Positions 34,109 through 43,592 of a stretch of 64,000 nt of DNA are shown piece by piece. The position numbers were made by a program, and so were the translations under genes. This stretch comes from Rhynchonema sp. JSB1_4 (lineage: Eukaryota > Nematoda > Chromadorea > Monhysterida > Xyalidae). Each line of letters begins with the position of its first letter. Positions within the stretch are counted from its first letter, which is position 1. Location of the stretch: assembly GCA_030248065.1 (NCBI GenBank), contig JASAMV010001186.1:22398-86397 (forward strand). Direction: 5' to 3'. Under the pieces are notes generated by a model. That model ran no database searches and had not been told where the DNA came from. It worked only from the letters and a program-made list of their open reading frames with translations.

Positions 34109-34627
34109 ATGGATTCCACCGTTGCATCCGACGAAAACCAGATAATCCAGGCATTCCTGCAGCAACAAAAGGACAAGGAAATCCAGATGATCCGACACCA
34201 CTACATTGAGTCGCACGTTGATCTGGTCCACGAACACGTTGTCACTCGTCGCCACGAGTACTGCCAAGCGTGCCCCAATCCTGACAACTGGAACGGCAAC
34301 GAAGGTCCCGTTGGTGCGGTGCATACCTGCGTGCTGGGAGCGGCCGATGTTGTGCGCGCTCACAAGTTCACGATCTGGAACGAGATTCCGTACAATGCCA
34401 AAGACCAGGCCTACGACGAGTTCAAAGTCAAGTGCGTGCAGGATGGCGCCATCCACAAACGAGCGCTGGTCATGTTCTTCAGCGAACAAGTCACCACCAA
34501 CAGTCGTGACGATCTGTTCATGAGCATGGCCAATGAAATTGCGGACAGAATGCAGCGCAAGTACCCGAAACCGATGGCCTGTAAACATGAACAACAGGAC
34601 TGCGACTGTGATTATGATTTGCAGTAA
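34109..34627 (+). CDS. Element C unknown protein, 172 residues
   Basis: ATG 34109 (MDSTVASDENQ) is preferred over the longer frame, which starts inside a different composition. Contains CQACPNPDNW, a HTC...CVLG segment, charged helices and a Cys/Asp-rich C-terminus (CKHEQQDCDCDYDLQ) that could bind metal. First gene of the rightward block, directly before integrase. Not recognised. Confidence 0.6.
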   Translation: MDSTVASDENQIIQAFLQQQKDKEIQMIRHHYIESHVDLVHEHVVTRRHEYCQACPNPDNWNGNEGPVGAVHTCVLGAADVVRAHKFTIWNEIPYNAKDQAYDEFKVKCVQDGAIHKRALVMFFSEQVTTNSRDDLFMSMANEIADRMQRKYPKPMACKHEQQDCDCDYDLQ

Positions 34628-34680
34628 TTGTTGTATTTTGCGTGATCAATTATTTTGTACTTGGTTGATTTTTTTTCAGA

Positions 34681-35919
34681 ATGAATACAATCAAGCGAAT
34701 TTATTATAATCTTGGCAGCGCTGGTGCGTTTGCATCAGAAAATCAACTGTTCCAATTGGCACACGATGAGAACCCAAATGTTACTCGCAAACAAGTCAAG
34801 CAGTTTCTCAGCAAATCACATACATACTCCAAGACCAAAAAGAGATCACGACCTCGCAAAACTGTCAAATACGTGACCACGAATAAAAATATCCTAATGG
34901 GATGCGATATCATGTTCGACAAGCAGAAACCCTACTTGATATGCACGGATGCGTTCAGTCAGCAAATTTTTGGTTGGAATTTCTTGACATTAATTTTAGT
35001 CATTGTCACTAATTGTTCGGCGTGCACAGGTGTTCCTCTGTCAAACAAGAGAGCCAGCACAGTGGCTAAAGCGTTCGAAAAAATTGTGGCTCAAAATGAT
35101 GGCGTGATTCCCGGAGCAGTTATAACTGATCGAGGTACCCCTTTGTTGATCTCTTGTACCGCAAAACATGACCAAACAAGAATTTCAGGCAATGAATTTC
35201 TCGATCTTCAAAAGTCACTTGAGAAACGCAACAGAAAACTGAAAATGACAAAATCCGATCAGAAATCTCCTCATTCCGAGCAAGCCATTGCACGAATACG
35301 ACGCCTGTACAACAAGTACCGGGCCTATTCAGGACGCGAAAATTTCGGCGAAGTATTTCCTCAGTTGATCAGTACACTCAACAGTACACCATCGTCGTAC
35401 TCGGGAATTGCACCAAAGGATATCAACGCCAGTAATGCCGGGCAACATTTTGCAAAAAAGTACGGCGACTATCTTGACAAGCTGTATGAGCATGCTTATT
35501 CTACGAATCCACGCTATGCTGTTGGTGATGCGGTCCGAGTACGGTCGTTCCATCCGGATGGATTTCGCAAGGCAAGCCACGTCACGTGACAGGAATGTTC
35601 AAAATTTCGCAATTGTCATGGTTTTCAGACACCGGCCAACTCTGCTGAGGTATTTTATGTGAGCCAGATCAGACGTACAGACCCTGTGACCTATCGAGTT
35701 CGTGACCGAAACGGACTAGTCGTGGACAAAATTCAGTACGATCGCAACTTGGTGCCTGCCGAAAGTGACCATCAGCGTAACCATCGTGTCACACGGGTGC
35801 TCGAAACACGTAAAGGACGCCAACCGGGCACCAGGGATCGGAAAGTGCTGTTGGATGACGGAAGCGTGGAATGGATGCAGCAACGTGATTACGACAGAGC
35901 GCACAGGAATTTCACATGA
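34681..35919 (+). CDS. Element C rve integrase
   Basis: Catalytic D,D,E blocks: GCDIMF, VITDRG and SPHSEQAIARIRR. The C-terminal domain starts at YAVGDAVRVRSF and ends with VTYRVRDRNGLVVDKI. Introns inferred from family alignment: 34973-35029 (57 nt) and 35135-35188 (54 nt). Both are stop-free multiples of three, which is why the frame looks uninterrupted. The third, 35572-35628 (57 nt), has an AG|GCAAG donor (GC-AG intron) and contains the in-frame TGA. A T8-CAG acceptor lies one base before the ATG. The stop overlaps the penton ATG (ATGA). The enzyme would insert the element into host DNA. Confidence 0.9.
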
Positions 35920-36722
35920 TGAATCCAGCATCTGGCTTCGACCTTTTGCTGCGTGCTGACACGTCAGACATACACGATCAGAATCGTATTGATTTGGCTA
36001 ATTCTTCTGTCACATTTGGTCTACCTGATCCTGTTGTGCTTCCTGCCAATGTTGCTTACACACTTAATCTGAGTCACATTTCCATGTCATTAAAAGTAAA
36101 CAACATTGTTCGCCTTAATCATTTCTTTTATGCTTCTTTGGATGGTGGTCATTCGTTCAAAGCTTTTCTGTTACCTCATGATTACTTTGAGACTAATATT
36201 GTGTTGTTGCTTCGAAAATTTCAACAACTGCTGACTGCCGATTTTGACAAATACATTTCCATGAAGTTTGACAACGTAACGGATAGAGTGGTTATTGAGA
36301 TCAAGGACGAACGGACTGTTTTAGTACTAAGCGATGATTTGGCTATTTTGTTAGGTTTCGCACCCAGGGACGTAAACTTTGAGAAAGGATTTACATATGC
36401 AACCTATCCAGCTGATCTGCTTTTGAGTTTTCATGAATTGTTTGTTCTCATGCCGGGTGTCACAGCATCATCCACTGTCGTTTCTAATTATCGCCCCATT
36501 GTTCGCGTTGTGCCAGTTGACAGTGATTTAATGAAAAAGGAAGCAAGGATTCAGCTGGAATTCAACCAACCTTTTCAAGTGCCACTCTATGTAAACACAT
36601 TGCACCATATTGAAATGGTTTTACTCAATTCAGATTTCGCAACATTTTCTCTGGATGCGTCTGCACGCTTTGCCTGTATCTTGATGCTACAATGTCGACA
36701 GAATCTGACCTTGCCGTTGTAA
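35916..36722 (+). CDS. Element C penton-like minor capsid protein
   Basis: 268 codons. Follows integrase with an ATGA overlap and precedes the basic gene by 6 nt (TAATAAACAATG). Beta-rich; blocks FGLPDPVVLPANVAYTLNLS near residue 30, ILLGFAPRDVNF near 145 and the VVSNYRPIVRVVPVD strand near 190. The family call rests on gene position as in element B and on the general pattern of Polinton minor capsid proteins; sequence similarity to the element B copy is low. A degraded second copy ends at 38807. Confidence 0.65.
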   Translation: MMNPASGFDLLLRADTSDIHDQNRIDLANSSVTFGLPDPVVLPANVAYTLNLSHISMSLKVNNIVRLNHFFYASLDGGHSFKAFLLPHDYFETNIVLLLRKFQQLLTADFDKYISMKFDNVTDRVVIEIKDERTVLVLSDDLAILLGFAPRDVNFEKGFTYATYPADLLLSFHELFVLMPGVTASSTVVSNYRPIVRVVPVDSDLMKKEARIQLEFNQPFQVPLYVNTLHHIEMVLLNSDFATFSLDASARFACILMLQCRQNLTLPL

Positions 36723-36728
36723 TAAACA

Positions 36729-37386
36729 ATGAATATGGATATTTCAAAATCGTCTGTCCAACGTAAATTCACCAAGCAAGTTGAAAAAGCGCTCTCCGCG
36801 CAAATTGATCAAGCAAACGCAACCCCGTTAACTAATCCCGTTGATTTGGGATATTCTCGTGCGATCGGTGGCAATTTTCGAAACTACGAGACAATTCAGT
36901 TTACAAAACCAAAAGCAACAAGAAGAAATCAAAGCCGAAACCAAAGCCAAAGAAACCAAAGTATCAAGAACGAGTCGCCATCCACAATCCTCTCGTATTA
37001 CAATGCCTCCAAAGAAACGCACCAAGGGTGTCCAGGAAGAACCGGCTGTCACGCAGCCTGTGGCGGAACTGAACTCGTTGAACTCGTTCTCACGTGAAGC
37101 AGTTCAACCATCAGTGGTCAATCAGTACCCACAGTACGTCTTCCCGTTAGCCAGACTCCCAATTCGGTGATCGTATTCGAAATCAGTGCCAGTTCTACTC
37201 TGTTCACTGGACCACAGTTTTATCTGGAGATTTCTGTGAAAATCGTCAATGGCGATTCCACTCCGCTTGACGACAAGGCAGAGGTCGCGCCATGCTCAAA
37301 CTTTGGGCAAGCCATGTGGTCAGATATTGAGGTATGCGGACGGTTAAGCTCCAATTTTTGCCAACTGATAAAAATAATGAAAAATT
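36729..37386 (+). pseudogene. Basic gene and MCP exon 1, first (damaged) copy
   Basis: Same as 38814-39480, but with lesions: a one-base deletion near 36914 shifts the basic gene before its Lys-rich tail, the stop is changed (TAA to TTA), and MCP exon 1 (from 37002) has small deletions near 37140-37165. It continues into the deletion-riddled region. Confidence 0.75.
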
Positions 37387-38534
37387 GAGGTCCGAGCCAA
37401 CAACATGCTCGCCCAACGGCCGCTGCACCGACAAAAGCTGGATAACACTGCCGCGACCAGCGCTGAAGAACTGGAAGGACGCAATCTTCTTGTCCAACAA
37501 GTTCACGTTGAAAGACAACCCAGCATCGCCGAGCGAAAAGTTTTCACGTTCAAGAACGAATCTTGACTTTATCTCACTAGATTTCTCATCAAGTATCACC
37601 ACTATATTATTTTACTTTTTTTATTCCCCTTTCCAATCGCTTATCCCAAACGTCTCCCCTGCTCTTTTTCTCATGTTCCTTTCCAGAGACCAGCATTAAC
37701 TCAAATAAATCCAAAAATAACCCTATCACCAAAAAAAAATCATCCCTCAAAGTCATAAAAAAGAAAAAAAAAAAAACCAACATCAAAGACATACGACTAA
37801 ACATACAACTATTTCAAACAAAAAACCACTCATCCAAACACATAACAAATAAAAAAACAACAAAAAACATCTACACCATCTATCGTCCGATACTTTCATC
37901 AATCAAGCAAGCACTGACATCAAAAAATGGTTCAACACCACCCTAATACAGACAGACAAACCCGTATAAGTTTGACAAACGAAGTGACAAAACATAGATG
38001 AACGGCCTCCGAAATGACACAGCGTAACCATCTGTCAACGCTCGAAACACTAAAGGAGAACGGAAGGACGAAAGTCTGTTGGATGACGGAAGCTGGAAGA
38101 TAGCAATGATTACGACAAGCCACAGTCACAATGAATCCACATCGGCTTGACCTTTTGCTTCTGACAAGAAAACGATCAGAACTATGATTGGCTAATTCTT
38201 CTTCACATTGGTCTACCTGATCCTTTTGCTTCCTGCCAATGTTGCTTACACACAATCCATTTCCAGTCATTAAAAAAACAACATTCGCCTTAATCATTTC
38301 TTTTATGCTTCTTGATGGTGGTATTTTCAAAGCTTTTTTTACAAACGAGACAAAGTGTTGCTTAAAACACAGCTGACGCGATTTTGACAAACAATGAAGT
38401 TTGACAACTAACATAAGTATAGATCAAGGACGAACGACTTTTAACTAAGCGAGATTCTAGTTGCACAGGTAAGCTTTAGAAGGATTTACAATCAACTATC
38501 ACGATCTGCTTTTGAGTTTTCATGAATGTTTTTC
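37387..38534. other. Deletion-riddled, G-poor copy of flanking sequence
   Basis: Base-by-base comparison with 39480-39970 and 35797-36470 shows dozens of 1-8-base losses, mostly removing G, GT or TG, and almost no substitutions. G is rare in 37600-37960. No gene can be read. Most simply this is an unpolished read segment bridging a tandem repeat; a biological process is less likely. Confidence 0.75.
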
Positions 38535-38813
38535 ATGCCGGGTGTCACAGCCTCATCCACTGTCGTTTCTAATTATCGCCCCATTGTTCGCGTTGTGCCA
38601 GTTGACAGTGATTTAATGAAAAAGGAAGCAAGGATTCAGCTGGAATTCAACCAACCTTTTCAAGTGCCACTCTATGTAAACACATTGCACCATATTGAAA
38701 TGGTTTTACTTAATTCAGATTTCGCAACATTTTCTCTGGATGCGTCTGCACGCTTTGCCTGTATCTTGATGCTACAATGTCGACAGAATCTGACCTTGCC
38801 GTTGTAATAAACA

Positions 38814-39086
38814 ATGAATATGGATATTTCAAAATCGTCTGTCCAACGTAAATTCACCAAGCAAGTTGAAAAAGCGCTCTCCGCGCAAATTGATCAAGCA
38901 AACGCAACCCCGTTAACTAATCCCGTTGATTTGGGATATTCTCGTGCGATCGGTGGCAATTTTCGAAACTACGAGACAATTCAGTTTACAAAACCAAAAG
39001 GCAACAAGAAGAAGCCAAAGCCGAAACCAAAGCCAAAGAAACCAAAGTATCAAGAACGAGTCGCCATCGACAATCCTCTCGTATAA
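38814..39086 (+). CDS. Element C small Lys-rich basic (core-like) protein
   Basis: 90 codons. The N-terminal half is mixed (VEKALSAQIDQANATPLTNP), the middle YSRAIGGNFRNYETIQF, the tail a run of Lys/Pro (GNKKKPKPKPKPKKPKYQE). It lies between penton and MCP with 2 nt to the MCP ATG, as the basic gene does in element B. Basic tail and position suggest a DNA-binding core protein comparable in role to adenovirus core proteins; inferred only. Confidence 0.65.
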   Translation: MNMDISKSSVQRKFTKQVEKALSAQIDQANATPLTNPVDLGYSRAIGGNFRNYETIQFTKPKGNKKKPKPKPKPKKPKYQERVAIDNPLV

Positions 39087-39088
39087 CA

Positions 39089-40771
39089 ATGCCTCCAAAG
39101 AAACGCACCAAGGGTGTCCAGGAAGAACCGGCTGTCACGCAGCCTGTGGCGGAACTGAACTCGTTGAACTCGTTCTCACGTGAAGCAGTTCAAGCATCAG
39201 TGGTCAATCAGTACCCACAGTACGTGCTTCCCGTTAGCCAGTACTCGGCCAATTCGGTGATCGTATTCGAAATCAGTGCCAGTTCTACTCTGTTCACTGG
39301 ACCACAGTTTTATCTGGAGATTTCTGTGAAAATCGTCAATGGCGATTCCACTCCGCTTAACGACAAGGCTGAGGTCGCGCCATGCTCAAACTTTGGGCAA
39401 GCCATGTGGTCAGACATTGAGGTATGCGGACGGTTAAGCTCCAATTTTTGCCAACTGATAAAAATAATGAAAAATTGAGGTCCGAGCCAACAACATGCTT
39501 CTGACCCAACGTGCCGGTTTGCACGCGTACAAAAGCTGGATTAACACTGCCGTACTGACCAGCGCTGAAGAACTGGAAGGGCTGAACGTGCCGGGCATGA
39601 TCTTCTTGGTCGATCCCAACAAGTTCGACACGTTGAAAGATGATGACAACCCAGCATACGCCGAGCGAAAAAAGTTGTTCGCACGTTCAAGAACGAATCA
39701 GTTGTACTTTATGCTGGACACTGAGATTTCTCATCAAGGTATGCCACCACTATATTAAGTTGTGTACTGTTCTTGTTATTCACCCTGTTCCAGATCGCTT
39801 GATCCCAAATAACGTCTCATTGACCATCACTCTGCATCCGTCGTCTCCGTCGTTCAGCCTGCTGAGTGGCGTTGAGGCAGCGAAACGGAACCAAATTCTC
39901 AAACTATCGGATGCTCGACTTCATTTTGTACGATACGAGCTCAATCCGTCTCTGTTCCTGCAGATAACATCTCAACTGGCTGTGTCACCGTACCGGTACG
40001 TTGCAGTGGATGTTTCTGACCGGTTTTTTTAATTGACTTTTACTCACAGAATCCCACTACGTCGTGTGCAAATGCTCACCTTCCAACGATCGGCTGGAGT
40101 GTCAACCATATCTGAGACAATATGTTCAAATGCGATTCTCCCGACAACAGTCTATGTGATGAGTGTCCCATCAAAAACGTTCATGGGCTCGTACTCTCAC
40201 GAGTATGCACAGAGCAGCACTCTCGGCATGAATGCGATATATATCGTTTCCGAAGGATTGACATTTCCCGCTACACCTCTGGTGATGGACACGTCAACAC
40301 CGAAATATGTTCGCAGCTATGCTAATTTGCTGCAGGTATGTTTACACAGCAACTATGGCCGACAGGAACAGCATTCATTTCGTTTACAGGTAGCCGGATG
40401 GACCAATTCAAAAGCCTCATGCCCAGTCACTGCAAGAGCGTTCATGGGCGGGTACTCTATAGCCGCCATAAATTTGTCACGTCTTGCATCAAACGAAGTG
40501 CGCTCGCTTCCAAAGTTCGGTTCCGCTGCCTTGCACATTTCGTACACCACTGCACCTTCAGAATCGGTGACGTATGTTGTTTACGCGGTTAGTTTAAAGT
40601 GCAGCCTTGCGTCGTGGAAATTTTTTAATTTTCATGGTTTTCAGGTGTACGAAAATCAAGTCATGATTGATGCAAGTTACAGGTTAGTTTGTGCCTCTCA
40701 CCGATGTCCTTTCATTCTTAGATTTTTGGTTTTTTTTCAGACTGACCTCCGATTTCGCCTTCTTTGCGTGA
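39089..40771 (+). CDS. Element C major capsid protein (double jelly-roll), 7 exons
   Basis: Exons 39089-39421, 39480-39738, 39794-39995, 40050-40335, 40390-40587, 40645-40682 and 40741-40771 total 1347 nt (448 codons plus stop) with consistent phases and GT...AG borders. Early YPQYVLPVSQYSANSVIVFE and the central RVQMLTFQRSAGVSTISE, ILPTTVYVMSVPSK and GSYSHEYAQSS blocks fit Polinton MCP jelly-roll strands. The MCP forms the hexagonal capsomers. The stop overlaps the protease ATG (TGATG). MCP of element B is a different, intronless version, so the two elements are distant relatives. Confidence 0.8.
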
Positions 40772-41298
40772 TGGAAAGTCGCCAGCTGGAGAAAGTTTTG
40801 CGCTGGAATGTACATACACGCCCATGGTTTATCGGTTGCTTTCTTTCATCCAACCTCCAGCATGTACAGATACATGATCCACTTGTATTTCTTGTCATAA
40901 ATACATTGACTGAATCGGATGTTCGCCAAAATAAATTGGGTCATTTTATACCAGTTGTGATTACATCATCATACGTGTACTTTTATGACAGTTTTGGAAG
41001 CCCTGTACTTGATTTTGACCAGCCTGTTCGTGATTTCATAGACGTTTTGTGTGCTACTGGTCGTATTCTTGTTGAAAACACAGTAAAAATTCAGTCGGAT
41101 TCGAGCTGTACCTGTGGTTTGTTTGCCATTTATGTGCTTGACTTCTACGCCACCCACTCCTCAATGCAGGGTGTTCTTCAAGCATTTTCCATCCATGACC
41201 ATCGCTTAAATGATTTGAAATTGTTGGAATATTTCTCAATCCGTTATCCGATTTATAGTCAAAACTTGAATTCTGCTCAACTGTTGCGTTGCGAATAA
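40771..41298 (+). CDS. Element C adenain-type cysteine protease
   Basis: 175 residues, unspliced. His block LGHFIPVVITSSYVYFYDSFG (His followed by the acidic FYDSFG turn) and Cys block SDSSCTCGLFAIYVLDFY, as in adenovirus/Polinton Ulp1-like proteases that mature capsid proteins. The length is near the about 200-residue norm. ATG overlaps the MCP stop. The stop codon lies inside an AATAAA signal (GAATAAAATAATG), with the ATPase ATG 4 nt after the stop. Confidence 0.88.
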   Translation: MESRQLEKVLRWNVHTRPWFIGCFLSSNLQHVQIHDPLVFLVINTLTESDVRQNKLGHFIPVVITSSYVYFYDSFGSPVLDFDQPVRDFIDVLCATGRILVENTVKIQSDSSCTCGLFAIYVLDFYATHSSMQGVLQAFSIHDHRLNDLKLLEYFSIRYPIYSQNLNSAQLLRCE

Positions 41299-41302
41299 AA
41301 TA

Positions 41303-42517
41303 ATGGAACAAATTGAGTCTGGTCGGTTGCTGTTTGCTCACCCTGCACGCATCCTGATCTGTGGTGCAAGCGGGTAAGTGGTTTTAGACATGACAAGCAA
41401 TCACCACGTTGGTCGTAGATTTCCCTTGTTTGTAGGAGTGGCAAAAGCTATCTCATGGAACGTTTGGTCCGCAGCATGCATCAGGAAACACCTTTCCGCA
41501 AGATTTTGTTGCTATACCGATACGATCAGCCCATCTATCACAGTTTGGCTGAATTTGTTGGACCAGTGCTGCATGCAAGCACATGCGTTTCCGACAAGGA
41601 GGAACAACTTTTCGATTCTGACCTGGACAAGTCACGGCCTGGACTTATAATTATCGATGACATGTGGGACATGTGCGAAAGTGACTTTTTACAAGCTCTA
41701 CTTCTTGGCAGCAGTCATCATCTCAAGTACGTTTTCCTGTGCATCATGCCTGCATGTGCATTTTTACCGGAATTTCGGTATAAAAAATACCAGTTTGGAC
41801 ACACACACTCTCTCGAGTCATACACACTCTCTCCTTATCAGTAGAGTGTATCATGCTTGCATGTGCATTTTTACCGGAATTTCGGTATAAAAAATACCAG
41901 TTTGGACACACACACTCTCGACACAGACACACTCTCTCCTTATCAGTACAGTGTATCATGCTTGCATGTGCATTTTTACACAGAATTTCGTATAAAACAT
42001 ACACACTTTACACACACTCGACACAGACACACTCTCTCCTTATCAGTACACACGCTCAGACGCACATGATTATTCTTGTTTCAGCGTGACTGTGTTGGTG
42101 ATGACTCAGAGCTTTTTCATGAGCACCAAAGCCAAATGGAAGAATGTGACACGTAACGCCAGGTAAGTTTCGCAATACATGACAATCCTGTCCCTAATTG
42201 AATGTCATGCTTTTCAGTGTGTTGATCTTCATGAGATGTGTGAACGACAAACATGCATTGCATTGCTGTGCTCGCATGTTGTACCCCGGCAAGTCGAGTG
42301 CTTTTATGCGTGCTCACGATTTGAGCATGGAACACAATCGTGCTTTGAACGATAACAATTTTGGGTAATTTTTATGCCATTTTTGCGTTGCTCTCGGCTA
42401 AGCTTTCAACGTCATTTCAGGTACATGTGCGTTGATCTGCAAATGGACCGCAAACCAGAATGGTCACTGCGTACTGGCGTCTGCAATGGTGAAACCCCAA
42501 TTGTGTACAAAATATAA
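41303..42517 (+). CDS. Element C packaging ATPase (FtsK/HerA type), 5 exons
   Basis: Exons 41303-41373, 41436-41726, 42085-42162, 42218-42364 and 42421-42517 give 684 nt (227 codons plus stop) in consistent phase. Walker A GASGSGKS is split by intron 1 after GAS-GG. Walker B LIIIDDMWD. The sensor region SHH then VTVLVMTQSFF, and C-terminal YMCVDLQMD...GETPIVYKI. Intron 2 (41727-42084, 358 nt) is unusually long because it holds a minisatellite. The stop overlaps the next ATG (TAATG). It would translocate DNA into the capsid. Confidence 0.88.
41742..42060. repeat. Intronic minisatellite, about 105-bp unit, 3 copies
   Basis: Units start near 41742, 41849 and 41958 with TGCATGTGCATTTTTAC(C)GGAATTTCGGTATAAAA and end in ACACACTCTC...CTCCTTATCAGTA. 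It lies entirely within ATPase intron 2. Confidence 0.9.
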
Positions 42518-42954
42518 TGGATCAATTGTGCTCGTGCGAACATTATCTTCGAATATTACTTGATTCTGATGCTCGTCTATTCAATTCTGTAATTCGATAC
42601 GCCCATGAGGATTTGATTGCATGCCTGTGCGCATGTGCATTGAACATTTTGCTGCGAAACGTGAACGTTTCCGATAAAGAGCTTGCCACAATCAAACAAC
42701 ATCGGAGAGATTTGTACAGATTAGCTGACAAAACTCAGTCGCGCAAACTGAAGACACGATTTCTGGTTACGAACAACGGACGAAATCTGGTTCAGCTTAT
42801 TCTGCCGCCAATTTTGCGGGCATTTGACAACGGCCTGTTCAAATATGTCGAATGTGAGAAGTTACGCCCTGGTCGAGCCTCAAGTGCTCAAGGCACTGCG
42901 ACGAAACGCAAAACACTTTGGAAACCTTCAACAAAACCGAGTCCTACAGCTTGA
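42517..42954 (+). CDS. Element C conserved Polinton PC-type protein
   Basis: 145 codons; starts on the ATPase stop (TAATG). Pattern as in element B and D counterparts: HEDLIACLCACALNILLRNV, a spacer, IKQHRRDLYRLADKTQSRKL and a hydrophobic LVQLILPPILRAF block. The last 36 codons overlap the PX-type ORF in another frame. Mostly helical, probably capsid-associated or DNA-binding; function unknown. Confidence 0.72.
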   Translation: MDQLCSCEHYLRILLDSDARLFNSVIRYAHEDLIACLCACALNILLRNVNVSDKELATIKQHRRDLYRLADKTQSRKLKTRFLVTNNGRNLVQLILPPILRAFDNGLFKYVECEKLRPGRASSAQGTATKRKTLWKPSTKPSPTA

Positions 42955-43585
42955 TGAAGAGATTGAACGTGTTTTGAGCGACCGAAAAGTAAATCCGTCG
43001 AATGCCGCTGCTGCCGTCGGACAAAAGCTAATTGATATGTACATTCAAAAACAACAATTGAACGATCAGCGTGCTCCCCGCCAACCACTGCAGTCTAATG
43101 CTGCTGCACAAACGGAACCGCCAATTAAAGATGAGTCTATCGATGAAGAACTGGACTCGGACTTTATTGATGCCCAAGAAGTTCCAAAAGACGGCCCTGA
43201 AGAACAAAAGCCCGTGGTTGAAGTAGAACAAAAGGCCACAGTTTCAACACAGGGAGACCATATGGAGGGTGAGCAAGCACGTGCGATCGAAGAGTTTATT
43301 TCTACTCTCCCTACACGTCAACAAGTCGCAGCAAAAGACGCGTACAGCGTTTTACATCAGTTGCCCAGTGATTCATTCAAAATTATGCCTGACTATTCTG
43401 TTTCTGTTGGTGATAAACATTTTCCCAAGTCTAATGTGACAGATATTTTGCGTCGTGTCTTTTCTGGTGTGCAGCGTGGTGTTCCCTCGCCGGCTGGTCT
43501 TAAAGAAACGTTGAACCTTTTAAATGAAACCAGAAATCCCGGTCTTGTCAATCCGTTTGTGCCCGTGCATGAGTTGCCTGAATAA
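42845..43585 (+). CDS. Element C conserved Polinton PX-type protein
   Basis: ATG 42845 (MSNVRSYALVEPQ), 246 codons; the longer frame begins with a non-ATG codon. N-terminal block RSYALVEPQVLKALRRN aligns with RSFALISPDELSELRRR of element D. The centre is acidic and low-complexity. The C-terminal domain FISTLPTRQQVAAKDAY...FPKSNVTDILRR aligns with element D and with 50.8-51.1 kb. Such C-terminal domains with a buried SNI/SNV-type motif are widespread in Polintons; a virion role is likely but unproven. The stop lies in AATAAA; the right TIR starts 7 bp later. Confidence 0.75.
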   Translation: MSNVRSYALVEPQVLKALRRNAKHFGNLQQNRVLQLDEEIERVLSDRKVNPSNAAAAVGQKLIDMYIQKQQLNDQRAPRQPLQSNAAAQTEPPIKDESIDEELDSDFIDAQEVPKDGPEEQKPVVEVEQKATVSTQGDHMEGEQARAIEEFISTLPTRQQVAAKDAYSVLHQLPSDSFKIMPDYSVSVGDKHFPKSNVTDILRRVFSGVQRGVPSPAGLKETLNLLNETRNPGLVNPFVPVHELPE

Positions 43586-43592
43586 AATGTCG

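Larger units (their letters stand above)
35797..39970. repeat. Tandem duplication, 2085-bp period, inside element C
   Basis: Identical or near-identical sequence 36450-37386 and 38535-39480 (period 2085) covers the penton 3' end, the basic gene and MCP exon 1. The intervening 37387-38534 aligns first to 39480-39970 and then to 35797-36470, but with very many small deletions. It therefore is the middle of the tandem pair in corrupted form. Confidence 0.85.

Noticed and set aside
34058..34594. Minus-strand frame of 178 codons opposite the 172-residue gene
   Set aside because: Shadow of the plus-strand gene; the plus frame starts and ends in step with the element C gene row.
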